64,000 nucleotides of DNA from Gammaproteobacteria bacterium (GTDB taxonomy: Bacteria; Pseudomonadota; Gammaproteobacteria; HK1). The notes under the pieces are model-generated. The model had not been told where the DNA came from, made no database searches, and worked only from the letters and a program-made list of their open reading frames with translations. This document shows positions 1 through 8,123 of the stretch, piece after piece; the first letter of the stretch is position 1; each line of letters begins with the position of its first letter. Location of the stretch: the NCBI GenBank assembly GCA_021773645.1, contig JAJFJU010000003.1:55495-119494 (forward strand), read 5' to 3'. Position numbers and translations under genes: made by a program.

Positions 1-1060
1 TGCCCTGGAGGCGGCAGATCTGAAGGTGATGGAAACCGACCTCGGCGAGTACATCATCCAGCTCGCGAAGGAGACCCCGAGCCACATTATCGCCCCGGCG
101 GTGCACAAGACCCGGGCCGAGATCTCCAGCCTGTTTGCCCGTGCCCACGAAAAGCTTGGTTATAAGGAAGTGGTTACCGGTATCCCGGAGATCGTGGCGC
201 GTGCGCGGAAAGTATTGCGGCGGGCCTTTCTGCAAGCCGACGTAGGCATTACCGGGGCAAATTTTCTGGTGGCCGAGACTGGTTCTATGGTGTTGGTAAC
301 CAATGAGGGCAATGGTGACCTTAGCAGCAGCCTGCCCGATACCCATATCGTGCTCACCACTATTGAGAAGGTGGTGCCAACGCTTGACGATGCCACGACC
401 TTGTTGAGGGTGTTGGCGCGCAGTGCTACCGGGCAGCCGATCACGAGCTATACCAGCTTCTACACGGGCCCGAAGCGCAGCGACGATTCCGATGGTCCAA
501 TAGCGATGCACGTGGTGCTTCTGGACAACGGGCGCTCGCGGATGTTGGGTGGTGACTATGCCGAAATGCTGCGCTGCATCCGCTGTGGTGCCTGCCTCAA
601 CCACTGTCCGGTATACAGCTCGCTCGGTGGGCATGCCTATGGTTGGGTTTATCCCGGGCCCATGGGGGCGGTGCTGAGTAGCCTATTGTTGGGCTTGACC
701 GAGACCGTGCATCTGCCCAATGCCTGCACTCTGAACGGACATTGTGCCGAGGTCTGCCCGGTCGGCATTCCGCTGCCAGAGTTGTTGCGCAAACTCCGCG
801 AGGAGGGGCAGATGGAAGGTCTGGGTTCACGTCGGGATCGTTGGTTACTAAAGCTCTGGAGCTACACCGCTCGTCATCCACGCCTCTATCATTGGCTCAG
901 CAGATGGGCGGCGCCGATACTGCGTTGGGTGTGTCGTAGCGGCATGATTCGCTTCCTGCCGGGTCTGGGTGCGTTATTGGAGGCGCGGGCCTGTCCGGTG
1001 CCGGAGGGAGGCAGTTTTCAGCATCTTTGGCGGAAAAGATCTTCGGAGCACAAATCATGA
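1..1060 (+). CDS. lutB: LutB-like lactate utilisation iron-sulfur protein (5' end cut off)
   Basis: This is the C-terminal part of an LUD-domain iron-sulfur protein. The frame is open from base 2, so the true start lies upstream of the window. LutB works with LutA and LutC in cytoplasmic L-lactate oxidation. The visible part begins in the LUD domain (ETDLGEYI, later DVGITGANFLVAETGS) and continues into a ferredoxin-like region. The first cluster motif, CIRCGACLNHCPVY, is complete. The second reads CTLNGHCAEVCPV, where Asn replaces the usual second cysteine. The stop overlaps the lutC start in ATGA, so the two genes are translationally coupled. Family assignment is firm; lactate as the substrate is inferred from the family. 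Confidence 0.9.
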   Translation, partial: ALEAADLKVMETDLGEYIIQLAKETPSHIIAPAVHKTRAEISSLFARAHEKLGYKEVVTGIPEIVARARKVLRRAFLQADVGITGANFLVAETGSMVLVTNEGNGDLSSSLPDTHIVLTTIEKVVPTLDDATTLLRVLARSATGQPITSYTSFYTGPKRSDDSDGPIAMHVVLLDNGRSRMLGGDYAEMLRCIRCGACLNHCPVYSSLGGHAYGWVYPGPMGAVLSSLLLGLTETVHLPNACTLNGHCAEVCPVGIPLPELLRKLREEGQMEGLGSRRDRWLLKLWSYTARHPRLYHWLSRWAAPILRWVCRSGMIRFLPGLGALLEARACPVPEGGSFQHLWRKRSSEHKS

Positions 1061-1710
1061 GCGCATCCCGCAAGGCGATCCTCGCCAGTATTCGCAGCTC
1101 GCTAAAACGCTCTGCCCCGCTTCAGGGCAGCGTGGCCGGTGGGCTTGAGGCGCGCTTGCAGCATTGCCCGGGACATCCTCGGCCTGCACTGGGTGCGGCA
1201 CTTGAGGAGCACTTCATTACACGCTGGCGGGCGGCGGGTGGCAGCTGTTCCCGGTTGACTGATAGCAAGGGCGTGCCTGCGGCGGTGGCGCGTTATCTCA
1301 AGCGTCATGAATTGGGCTTTGAAGTGGTTCGTGGCGGTGGTGAGATCCTGAATCAGCTGCATTGGCCGTCGCGCCTTACGGTCCGAAACGGCGTTCCCCA
1401 GGATGAAGATAGCGTTGCGGTCACCGAGGCGTGGGTAGCGGTGGCTGAAACCGGCAGCCTGGTAATGCGCACTTCGTCATTTATGCCGGCTACTCTCAAT
1501 TTTCTGCCGGCCTGCAATCTGGTGCTGGTATCTGCGACACGCATGCTGCGTTATCAAGAGGATGTGTGGGCGCTGCTACGGCGTGAGGGGACTGAACCCC
1601 CTCGCGGTATTCATCTGATCACCGGGCCATCGCGCACCGCTGACGTGGAGCAGACGCTACAGATCGGCGCCCATGGGCCTGGCCGGATACATGTATTTAT
1701 AGTGCCGTGA
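1057..1710 (+). CDS. lutC: LutC/YkgG-like lactate utilisation protein
   Basis: This is a 217-residue LUD-domain protein, the usual third component of the LutABC lactate oxidation system. It starts MSASRKAILASIRSSLKR, typical of LutC. The conserved LUD segment (VTEAWVAVAETGSLVM) lies near the middle and the protein ends with the family's ITGPSRTADVEQTLQIGAHGPG motif region. The ATG at 1057 overlaps the lutB stop. An alternative TTG ten codons upstream lies inside lutB and is less likely. The downstream exporter gene overlaps it by 4 bases (GTGA), so lutB, lutC and the exporter probably share one message. Confidence 0.9.
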   Translation: MSASRKAILASIRSSLKRSAPLQGSVAGGLEARLQHCPGHPRPALGAALEEHFITRWRAAGGSCSRLTDSKGVPAAVARYLKRHELGFEVVRGGGEILNQLHWPSRLTVRNGVPQDEDSVAVTEAWVAVAETGSLVMRTSSFMPATLNFLPACNLVLVSATRMLRYQEDVWALLRREGTEPPRGIHLITGPSRTADVEQTLQIGAHGPGRIHVFIVP

Positions 1711-2300
1711 CCGTGGCGTCCGTATTGGCATGGTTGCTAATGCTGTTGCCATTGAGCTTTAGCCCGGGCCCGGCAAATACTCTGTTTGCATCCTCCGGCG
1801 CTGCGGTTGGTTTCAGGCGGACCGTGCCATTGCTGCTCGGCACCAATCTGGTGTGCATCCTACAAAGCTTGACGATCGGTGCCGGCATGGGGGCATTACT
1901 GTTGCGCTATCCGGCCCTGCAGAATGGATTCAAATATGCGGGTTGCGCATACATGCTCTACCTTGCCTACAAATTTTTTTGTGCGAGTGCCTCTGTTGCG
2001 GAAGCGCTTGAAGCACCCGATTTTCTGGATGGCTGCATCCTTGAATTTTTCAATTTCAAATTCCTGATGATTCCGATGTTGATGTTTTCGCAGTTTGCCG
2101 GCCAGCAGGAAGGGCGCTGGCAGACTATTCTTGTACTTGCCTTTGCGCTGGGTGTTCTCACCTTGGCCAGCAACAATATCTGGATTCTGGGGGGCGCTGC
2201 AATACGCCAGCTGTTGGGATCGGAGACTGCGGTCAAAACCCAGGGTCGGGTATATGGCAGCATGCTGTTCGGCGTTGCTGTCTGGATGGGCCTCCGATAA
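1707..2300 (+). CDS. LysE/RhtB family exporter
   Basis: This is a 197-residue hydrophobic inner-membrane protein of the LysE/RhtB amino-acid exporter family. The N-terminal segment contains the family signature SFSPGPANTLFASSGAAVGF, followed by about five further hydrophobic stretches. The GTG start at 1707 overlaps the lutC stop by 4 bases, which ties it to the lactate operon. The substrate cannot be told from sequence; homoserine, threonine and other small amino acids are known for relatives. The GTG is preferred because it sits directly before the first hydrophobic segment. Confidence 0.85.
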   Translation: MTVASVLAWLLMLLPLSFSPGPANTLFASSGAAVGFRRTVPLLLGTNLVCILQSLTIGAGMGALLLRYPALQNGFKYAGCAYMLYLAYKFFCASASVAEALEAPDFLDGCILEFFNFKFLMIPMLMFSQFAGQQEGRWQTILVLAFALGVLTLASNNIWILGGAAIRQLLGSETAVKTQGRVYGSMLFGVAVWMGLR

Positions 2301-2331
2301 CCTGCCGCGTTTATTCCTAAGGAAATCCAGC

Positions 2332-2556
2332 ATGAGAGCAGTTGAAGTTTCGAAGGAGCCGGTTGAGCTCTATAAAATCCTCAAGTTTGAGGGGATGGCC
2401 TCCAGTGGCGGCGAGGCAAAGGCGCTCATTGCCGATGGTCAGGTTTTGGTTAATGGCGAGGTGGAAACGAGAAAACGAAAGAAGATTGTTTCCGGAGACA
2501 TCATCGAGTTTTCGGGAGAGAAGTGTCGTATTCAACTGGCTGGAAACAAGAAATGA
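2332..2556 (+). CDS. S4-domain RNA-binding protein, YbcJ-like
   Basis: This is a 74-residue protein made almost entirely of one S4 RNA-binding domain. The motif LYKILKFEGMASSGGEAKALI then VLVNGEVETRKRKKI is the helix-loop-strand S4 pattern. E. coli YbcJ is the closest known type, a small putative RNA-binding protein probably linked to ribosomes. The ATG at 2332 is preceded by AAGGA at 2319-2323. The open frame extends further upstream but that part is antiparallel-free shadow of the exporter gene. Its stop overlaps the next start (ATGA). Confidence 0.88.
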   Translation: MRAVEVSKEPVELYKILKFEGMASSGGEAKALIADGQVLVNGEVETRKRKKIVSGDIIEFSGEKCRIQLAGNKK

Positions 2557-3011
2557 ACAATAACGATATCTTGCGCCGTGTCCGCTATACCTTCGATTTT
2601 GATGACGCAAAAATGATGGCAATATTTGCGCTGGCTGACCATGAGGTGAGCCGTGGGCAAGTCAGTGATTGGCTGAAAAAGGATGATGACCCCGCCTATA
2701 AGGCCTGTAGCGATACTCAGCTGGCGATTTTCCTCAATGGTTTAATTAATGATAAGCGTGGCAAGAAAGACGGGCCGCAACCAGAGCCCGAGCAGCGCTT
2801 GAATAACAATATTGTTTTCATGAAGCTGAAGATTGCCTTAAACCTGAAGGCGGAAGAGGTGCTAGCGCTGTTGGCGTTGGGGGGCTTGAGCATCAGCAAG
2901 CATGAACTCAGCGCTTTTTTCCGTAGGCCTAATCACAAGCACTATCGTGAGTGTAAAGATCAAGTGTTACGTTATTTCATGAAAGGTATGCAGCTTAAGC
3001 ATCGCGACTAG
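2553..3011 (+). CDS. yehS: DUF1456 family protein, YehS-like
   Basis: This is a 152-residue protein with two tandem copies of the DUF1456 helical unit. The first is NDILRRVRYTFDFDDAKMMAIFAL and the second NIVFMKLKIALNLKAEEVLALLAL. Each is followed by a segment resembling FLNGLI or FMKGM. E. coli YehS has the same two-unit layout, and its function is unknown. The start at 2553 overlaps the S4 gene stop. An in-frame codon 30 bases upstream would add residues unlike the family. Base composition is more AT-rich than in the flanking operons. Confidence 0.88.
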   Translation: MNNNDILRRVRYTFDFDDAKMMAIFALADHEVSRGQVSDWLKKDDDPAYKACSDTQLAIFLNGLINDKRGKKDGPQPEPEQRLNNNIVFMKLKIALNLKAEEVLALLALGGLSISKHELSAFFRRPNHKHYRECKDQVLRYFMKGMQLKHRD

Positions 3012-3018
3012 CAGGCTG

Positions 3019-3330
3019 ATGAAAGGCGCTCATGCGGAACCAAAAGTCATGAACATCGATGAGCTAGAGAAAGATTGGGCTGCTCGAGGTTTTTCATTTG
3101 GGATTGGAACTATTAAGGCTGGTGATGGAGTTAGCGAAGCCGTCCACGATGATAAAGACGAGCTGGTTCTAATGGAGAAAGGGACATATGAATTTAAAAT
3201 TGGTGACAAGACGTTTATGCAAGCCGGTGAAGTTGAAGCTTTTATTCCAGCCGGGGCCGTACACAGCATAAATAATCTCGGCCCAAATGATTCAAAAATA
3301 TATTACGGCTATAAACCAAAAAGCTTATAA
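3019..3330 (+). CDS. Small cupin-domain protein
   Basis: This is a 103-residue single-domain cupin. The conserved pattern is visible: DDKDELVLMEKGTYEFKIGD, then AGEVEAFIPAGAVHSINNLG. The histidines of the first cupin motif are only partly kept (EAVHDDKDE), while the second motif keeps one His. The substrate and metal are unknown. Two starts are possible, ATG at 3019 and ATG at 3049 (MNIDELEKDW); neither has a strong ribosome-binding site. The gene is distinctly AT-rich, about 45% G+C over the first hundred bases, which suggests a different history from its neighbours. It converges with mgtE. Confidence 0.72.
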   Translation: MKGAHAEPKVMNIDELEKDWAARGFSFGIGTIKAGDGVSEAVHDDKDELVLMEKGTYEFKIGDKTFMQAGEVEAFIPAGAVHSINNLGPNDSKIYYGYKPKSL

Positions 3331-3371
3331 CAAGCCCAGGTAGATATCGTCAGATTTGGTCGGACAGGCTT

Positions 3372-4733
3372 CTAAGCAACGAGAAACATTGCGCCGAGGC
3401 CGAGAAAGGCCATGAAGCCGATGACATCGGTAATCGTGGTGAGCACCACGCCACCGGCCAGTGCCGGGTCGATGGACAGGCGGTGCAGGGCCAGCGGGAT
3501 GATGGCTCCGGCCACGGCGGCGACGATTTGATTGATGATCAGTGCGGCACCCACCACGATTCCAAGCTTCATACTTCCGAACCATAGCGTTGCGATCACG
3601 GCGATGACAATGGCCCAGAACAGGCTGTTAATCAGGCCTACCATGAGTTCCCGGTAGAGCAGCCAGCCGGCATTGCTCTGACCTACATTACCCAGCGCCA
3701 TACCGCGAATAACGATGGTCAGGGTCTGGGTACCGGCGATTCCACCCATGCTGGCGACGATGGGCATCAGGATGGCCAGCGCCACCACCTCTTGAATGGT
3801 GGCCTCGAACAGGCCAATGACCCACGAGGCCAGCAACGCGGTGGCAAGATTGACCCCGAGCCACAGCATCCGCCGTTTGGAGGTCACCAATACCGGGGCG
3901 AAGATGTCGTCCTGGTCATCCAGACCCGCCATGCTCATGACCGAGTGTTCGCCCTCCTCGCGGATGACGTCCATGACATCATCTACGGTGATCCGTCCGA
4001 GCAGTAATCCGTTTTCATCCACTACCGGAGCGGAGATGAGATCCCGCTGTTCAAATAGCAACGCCACCTCGCGTTCTGGCAGGGTGGCAGCAATGCCTTT
4101 GCGATCTGTTTCCATCGCCTCTGCTACTGAGCAATCCGGCTCCAGTGTGATCAAATTAGCGAGGCGCAGAGTGCCTTCATAGTGATTATTGCGATCCACT
4201 ACAAACAGGCGATCGGTGCGTGGGGGTATTTCGCCCTGGGCGCGCAGATAGCGGATGACGGTTTCCAGGTCGACGTCCTTGCGCACGGTGAGGACATCGA
4301 GATTCATCAGGCCGCCGGCAGTATCCTCCGGATAGACCAATACCGCCTCAATGCGCGCCCGTTGCTGCTGGTCCATGGCACGCAGGACCTCGTCCACCAT
4401 GGGCTCGGGCAGATCCTGGAGTAAATCTACCGCATCGTCTGGCTCCAGATCCTCCGCCGCGGCCACCAGCTCTTCTGGCTCCATTTGCGCCAGGCGCACC
4501 GAGCGCACCTCATCCTCGGCATAGCTGAGTACCTCGGTATGCTGTTCTTCATTGAGCTGCTCCCAGGCTACCTCACGCTCTTTGGGAGGGAGCGACTCCA
4601 GCAGTTGGGCGATCTCCGCTGGGTGCAGCAGCGCCAGCAGTTCCTTTACCTTGGGGTAGGCGCGCTGCTCCAGCGCATCATCCAATTGTTCCAGGAGTTC
4701 CTGGCTGCTGACGGTGTCGTGGCAGTGATACAT
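3372..4733 (-). CDS. mgtE: Magnesium transporter MgtE
   Basis: This is a 453-residue Mg2+ channel/transporter of the inner membrane. In order there is an acidic N-terminal helical (MgtE-N) domain, two CBS domains (around residues 135-255, including EDTAGGLMN and GRITVDDVMDVI), and a C-terminal membrane domain of about five helices beginning at LWLGVNLATALLASWVIGL. The membrane part has the PIVASMGGIAGTQT and conserved Asp (VLTTITDVIGF) segments that line the pore. It is the last gene of the long hem-pts unit, 8 bases behind ptsI. An mgtE gene after ptsHI is a recurring proteobacterial arrangement. Confidence 0.93.
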   Translation of the reverse strand: MYHCHDTVSSQELLEQLDDALEQRAYPKVKELLALLHPAEIAQLLESLPPKEREVAWEQLNEEQHTEVLSYAEDEVRSVRLAQMEPEELVAAAEDLEPDDAVDLLQDLPEPMVDEVLRAMDQQQRARIEAVLVYPEDTAGGLMNLDVLTVRKDVDLETVIRYLRAQGEIPPRTDRLFVVDRNNHYEGTLRLANLITLEPDCSVAEAMETDRKGIAATLPEREVALLFEQRDLISAPVVDENGLLLGRITVDDVMDVIREEGEHSVMSMAGLDDQDDIFAPVLVTSKRRMLWLGVNLATALLASWVIGLFEATIQEVVALAILMPIVASMGGIAGTQTLTIVIRGMALGNVGQSNAGWLLYRELMVGLINSLFWAIVIAVIATLWFGSMKLGIVVGAALIINQIVAAVAGAIIPLALHRLSIDPALAGGVVLTTITDVIGFMAFLGLGAMFLVA

Positions 4734-4741
4734 GCGTGATG

Positions 4742-6502
4742 CTAGCCGCTCAGGGCGGCGCTGGTGTTTGCGTTGATGGCTTGCAGCAGCGCTATGCGGT
4801 TGTTGGTGTTGATGGTGCGCATCATCCGCGCGGCAAATTGTTTGAGCGTGCCGATATGGCTTTCGCTGATCACCTGCTTAATTTCCAGCAGGGCGTTGGG
4901 GTGGACACTAAATTCCTTTAGTCCGAGACCGAGCAGTAGTCTGGTGTAACGGGCGTCACCCGCCATTTCACCACACATGGCTACAGGTATGCCGGCGTGC
5001 TGACCCGCGCGGATAGTGGTTTGTATTAGCCTGAGCACCGCGGGATGCAGGGGGTCATAAAGGTAGTTCACCTCATCGTCGACACGGTCTATGGCGATGG
5101 TGTACTGAATGAGATCGTTGGTGCCGATGGAAAGAAAATCGAGTTCACGGGCAAACAGATCGGCGCATACCGCCGCTGCGGGTACCTCGATCATGCCACC
5201 GATAGGAATGTCCTCGGCAAAAGCAATTCCCTCACGCTCTAGTTCCTGACGACAGCCGTTGAGAATATCCCGTGCCTGGTGAAACTCCTGCACCGCGGAG
5301 AGCATGGGCAACATGATACGCATGGGCCCATGGACGGCAGCACGCAGGATGGCGCGTAGTTGTGGGCGAAAGATTTCCGCCTCTTGCAGGCACAGACGGA
5401 TGGCGCGCAAGCCCAGGGCCGGATTGGCGCTCATGGGTGCACCGGGGCGTCCGCCATCCACCTGTTTGTCGGCACCAAGATCCAGAGTGCGGATGGTGAC
5501 TGGGGCGCCTTGCATGGCTGCCAGTACATGGCGGTAGGTCTCATACTGCTCCTCTTCATCGGGCGGCGTATCACGGTTCATGAAGAGAAATTCGGTGCGG
5601 TAGAGGCCGACGCCGTCGGCATGTACCTCGGTGGCTGCGGTAGCGTCAGCGGGTAATTCGATATTGCCTTGCAGGATAATGCGTTCACCGTCGGCCGAGG
5701 TGGTCGGTAGCGTGCGCAAGCGCTGCCGTGCACTGTGATGGTGAGCGATGAAGCGCTGGAGTTCACGATAGTGCTCAAGAATCTCCTTGGTGGGATCCAG
5801 CAACAGAGCGCCCTGGCGACCATCAATAATCACTTCTTCGCCGTCGCGTAGATAGGAACGTGCGTTATGCAGGCCTGCAACGACCGGAATACGCAGGCTG
5901 CGGGCCAGGATGGCGGTGTGGGAGTTGGGCCCACCATGGGCGGTTAGGAAGCCAATCACCCCCTGATGGCGCATCAGTACCGCATCTGCCGGACTGAGAT
6001 CATCGGCAAAAACAATTTTTCCCTCAAGATGATGCTCGGCAGCGGCCTGATCCGATCGTTCCACGTGCCGGAGTATCCATTGCACCCGGTTGACCACATT
6101 ATCGACATCATCCTTACGAGTGCGCAGATAGGGGTCATCCATGGCCTCAAAAATGCTGACCACGGCATCGCGCTGGAGCTTGAGTGCCCATTCGGCATTG
6201 CAAAGACGTTCACGGATCAAATCCTTGGGCACTTCGGTAAGCACCGTATCTTCAAGCATCAGCAGGTGAACGTTGATGAAGTTGGTGACATCGGCGCCGA
6301 AGTTGCTCGGAGTCTTGGCGCGGATGGCGCGTAGCTGGGCACGCGCCAGGGACAGGGCCTCGTCCAGGCGTTGAATTTCATCGTCTATCTGAGCGTCGGG
6401 AATGGTGTATTCATCAATATCGATCTGGCCGGCATCGATAATATGCACCATGCCGATGGAGATTCCCTTGGAGGCGCCTATGCCTTGAATGGTTATGCTC
6501 AT
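4742..6502 (-). CDS. ptsI: Phosphoenolpyruvate-protein phosphotransferase (Enzyme I)
   Basis: This is a 586-residue cytoplasmic Enzyme I that takes phosphate from PEP and passes it to HPr. The N-terminal HPr-binding domain contains the phosphorylated His at about residue 195 in GGPNSHTAILARSL. The C-terminal PEP-binding TIM barrel contains TIRTLDLGADKQ, the metal-site stretch FLSIGTNDLIQYT and the catalytic cysteine in PVAMCGEMAGD. The start overlaps the ptsH stop (ATGA). No sugar-specific PTS component is visible nearby, so the pair probably serves a regulatory PTS relay. That role is inferred. Confidence 0.94.
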   Translation of the reverse strand: MSITIQGIGASKGISIGMVHIIDAGQIDIDEYTIPDAQIDDEIQRLDEALSLARAQLRAIRAKTPSNFGADVTNFINVHLLMLEDTVLTEVPKDLIRERLCNAEWALKLQRDAVVSIFEAMDDPYLRTRKDDVDNVVNRVQWILRHVERSDQAAAEHHLEGKIVFADDLSPADAVLMRHQGVIGFLTAHGGPNSHTAILARSLRIPVVAGLHNARSYLRDGEEVIIDGRQGALLLDPTKEILEHYRELQRFIAHHHSARQRLRTLPTTSADGERIILQGNIELPADATAATEVHADGVGLYRTEFLFMNRDTPPDEEEQYETYRHVLAAMQGAPVTIRTLDLGADKQVDGGRPGAPMSANPALGLRAIRLCLQEAEIFRPQLRAILRAAVHGPMRIMLPMLSAVQEFHQARDILNGCRQELEREGIAFAEDIPIGGMIEVPAAAVCADLFARELDFLSIGTNDLIQYTIAIDRVDDEVNYLYDPLHPAVLRLIQTTIRAGQHAGIPVAMCGEMAGDARYTRLLLGLGLKEFSVHPNALLEIKQVISESHIGTLKQFAARMMRTINTNNRIALLQAINANTSAALSG

Positions 6503-6804
6503 TCGGGTTCTCCAAAGCGATTACCAAACAGTGTCCTGATTTGGGAAACAGCCTCTTCGGCATCCTTTCCCTGGGCCTCGATCTGAATCACCATGCCCTT
6601 GGACGCGGCGAGCATCATGATGCTCATAATGCTTTTTGCATCGGCCTTGCGATTGTCTTTGCTAATGACAATATTGCTATCAAAACTGCTGGCCAAGGTG
6701 ACCAGTTTGGCGGCTGCACGCGCGTGCAGGCCCAGTTTGTTGACGATATTGATATCCCGCTGGACCCGGGTGTTGGCCACGGGTAGCGGTGTTTCAGCGC
6801 TCAT
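6499..6804 (-). CDS. ptsH: HPr family phosphocarrier protein
   Basis: This is a 101-residue HPr with a short N-terminal extension. The phosphorylatable His27 lies in KLGLHARAAAKL; the proline found after Arg in many HPr proteins is Ala here, as in other HPr of the nitrogen/regulatory PTS type. Ser58 in DAKSIMSIMMLAASKG corresponds to the regulatory serine that HPr kinase modifies in other bacteria. It overlaps hemY upstream and ptsI downstream by 4 bases each. The usual partners hprK, rapZ and a mannose-type EIIA are not next to it; heme genes stand in their place. Confidence 0.93.
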   Translation of the reverse strand: MSAETPLPVANTRVQRDINIVNKLGLHARAAAKLVTLASSFDSNIVISKDNRKADAKSIMSIMMLAASKGMVIQIEAQGKDAEEAVSQIRTLFGNRFGEPE

Positions 6805-8123
6805 GGCTCACCATGGAGTGAATCACTGCCCGTAGCCGCCAGATAACGGAAACGTTGATTCAATTGAGGATGCTCACGCAGTTCGGCCGGCAACAAGGCT
6901 ATGGCCGATGCGATCATTTCCGCCGCTTGGGCGCTAAGCGGTTGTTCTGTGGCCAGCTCCAGGCCACGCTGCGCCATTTCCATGGCGCGTTCGGGTTGCT
7001 GTTGTTCGAGCAACAGCTGAGTCAGCAAGTGGCAGGTTTCCGGCAGCGGTCCAAGGGCTAGGCTGGATTCGAGGTTGGCCTCTGCCTTGCCCCAGAGCTG
7101 GGCGCGTAGGCACAAGCGGCCAGCGGACAGCAGCAGGATGGCATTTTCAGGCTGTTTTTCCTGCCATTGCTCAATGCGGCCCAATCGGCGGGGATTGTCG
7201 CCAGCTTCGAGCAGTCCGTAGAGATAGACTAGCTGCTCGCTCCAGTGCCGCTCGATCGCATCGTACAAAAGCTTCTCAAGGTCGCTGTTGCTATCTGCAG
7301 CAAGGCAAAGCGCCGCGTAGCTGTGTAGCACCCGTGGCCATCGCTGCTGGTCTTTTGGAATGGCCTGCCAGCTGCTTGTCAACTCAGCGGGATTGTCATT
7401 TAGCGCAGTCACCAGCAACAAGCCGCAGCGTATTTGTTCTTCCAGTGAGCGAGCGGCTTTTCGGTCCAGAATTTGGCGGCGCTTCAGGGTGGGTAATAGC
7501 GCTGCCAGGCCGGCCCAGTCGCACGTTGCCAGCAGGGCATCCATCATCAGCTCAAGCGTCTTTGGGCGCACCGCTTTCTGGGCTAATAGCGGAGCCAACA
7601 GGGCCTTGGCCTGATCGTCTTCCCCCGATTTCAGATGTAGCTCTGCGGCCGTGAGATCGGCCATGATTTGGCCGCTGTGCTGATTGTTCCGTGCCAGCTC
7701 CAGGTAGCGGTCCCGGCGCTTGAAGGCAGTGATGCGTTGGGCCGCGCGTGCTGCATTAACATAATTTAGGGCAGGTAAATCGCCTTCTTCAGCGCTCCGA
7801 TCCAGCAGGCCTTCGGCATCCGAATAACGGCCCTCAGTGAGCGCAAACAGACCCCGCGCCAGACCCAGGCGGGCGTCATCGGTGCGTCGCTTGCGGTGCC
7901 AGCCGCGCAGGCGTGACGGGGAGCGCCCGATGCCGCCGAGCAGGCGAAATAGTAGATATAGCAGGAAAAATCCAAAACACAGCAACAGGGTGAAGACCAC
8001 CAGGCTACTTTGTGCCACCCATTGGCCATAACCGAGGGTGACGTAGCCGGGATCATCCAGTACCTGTGGGGTGAGTGCGACGGCGGCTATCAACAGCGCC
8101 AGGACGAGTAATAGAGTCCTCAC
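6801..8123 (-). CDS. hemY: HemY-like heme biosynthesis-associated TPR membrane protein
   Basis: This 440-residue protein has two N-terminal membrane helices (MRTLLLVLALLIAAVAL and LVVFTLLLCFGFFLLYLLFRLLGG) followed by a long helical, TPR-rich region. It matches proteobacterial HemY, the fourth gene of hemCDXY. Despite the name it is not protoporphyrinogen oxidase; its exact role is unsettled, with a scaffold or regulator of late heme enzymes proposed. It overlaps hemX and ptsH by 4 bases each. Confidence 0.88.
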   Translation of the reverse strand: MRTLLLVLALLIAAVALTPQVLDDPGYVTLGYGQWVAQSSLVVFTLLLCFGFFLLYLLFRLLGGIGRSPSRLRGWHRKRRTDDARLGLARGLFALTEGRYSDAEGLLDRSAEEGDLPALNYVNAARAAQRITAFKRRDRYLELARNNQHSGQIMADLTAAELHLKSGEDDQAKALLAPLLAQKAVRPKTLELMMDALLATCDWAGLAALLPTLKRRQILDRKAARSLEEQIRCGLLLVTALNDNPAELTSSWQAIPKDQQRWPRVLHSYAALCLAADSNSDLEKLLYDAIERHWSEQLVYLYGLLEAGDNPRRLGRIEQWQEKQPENAILLLSAGRLCLRAQLWGKAEANLESSLALGPLPETCHLLTQLLLEQQQPERAMEMAQRGLELATEQPLSAQAAEMIASAIALLPAELREHPQLNQRFRYLAATGSDSLHGEP

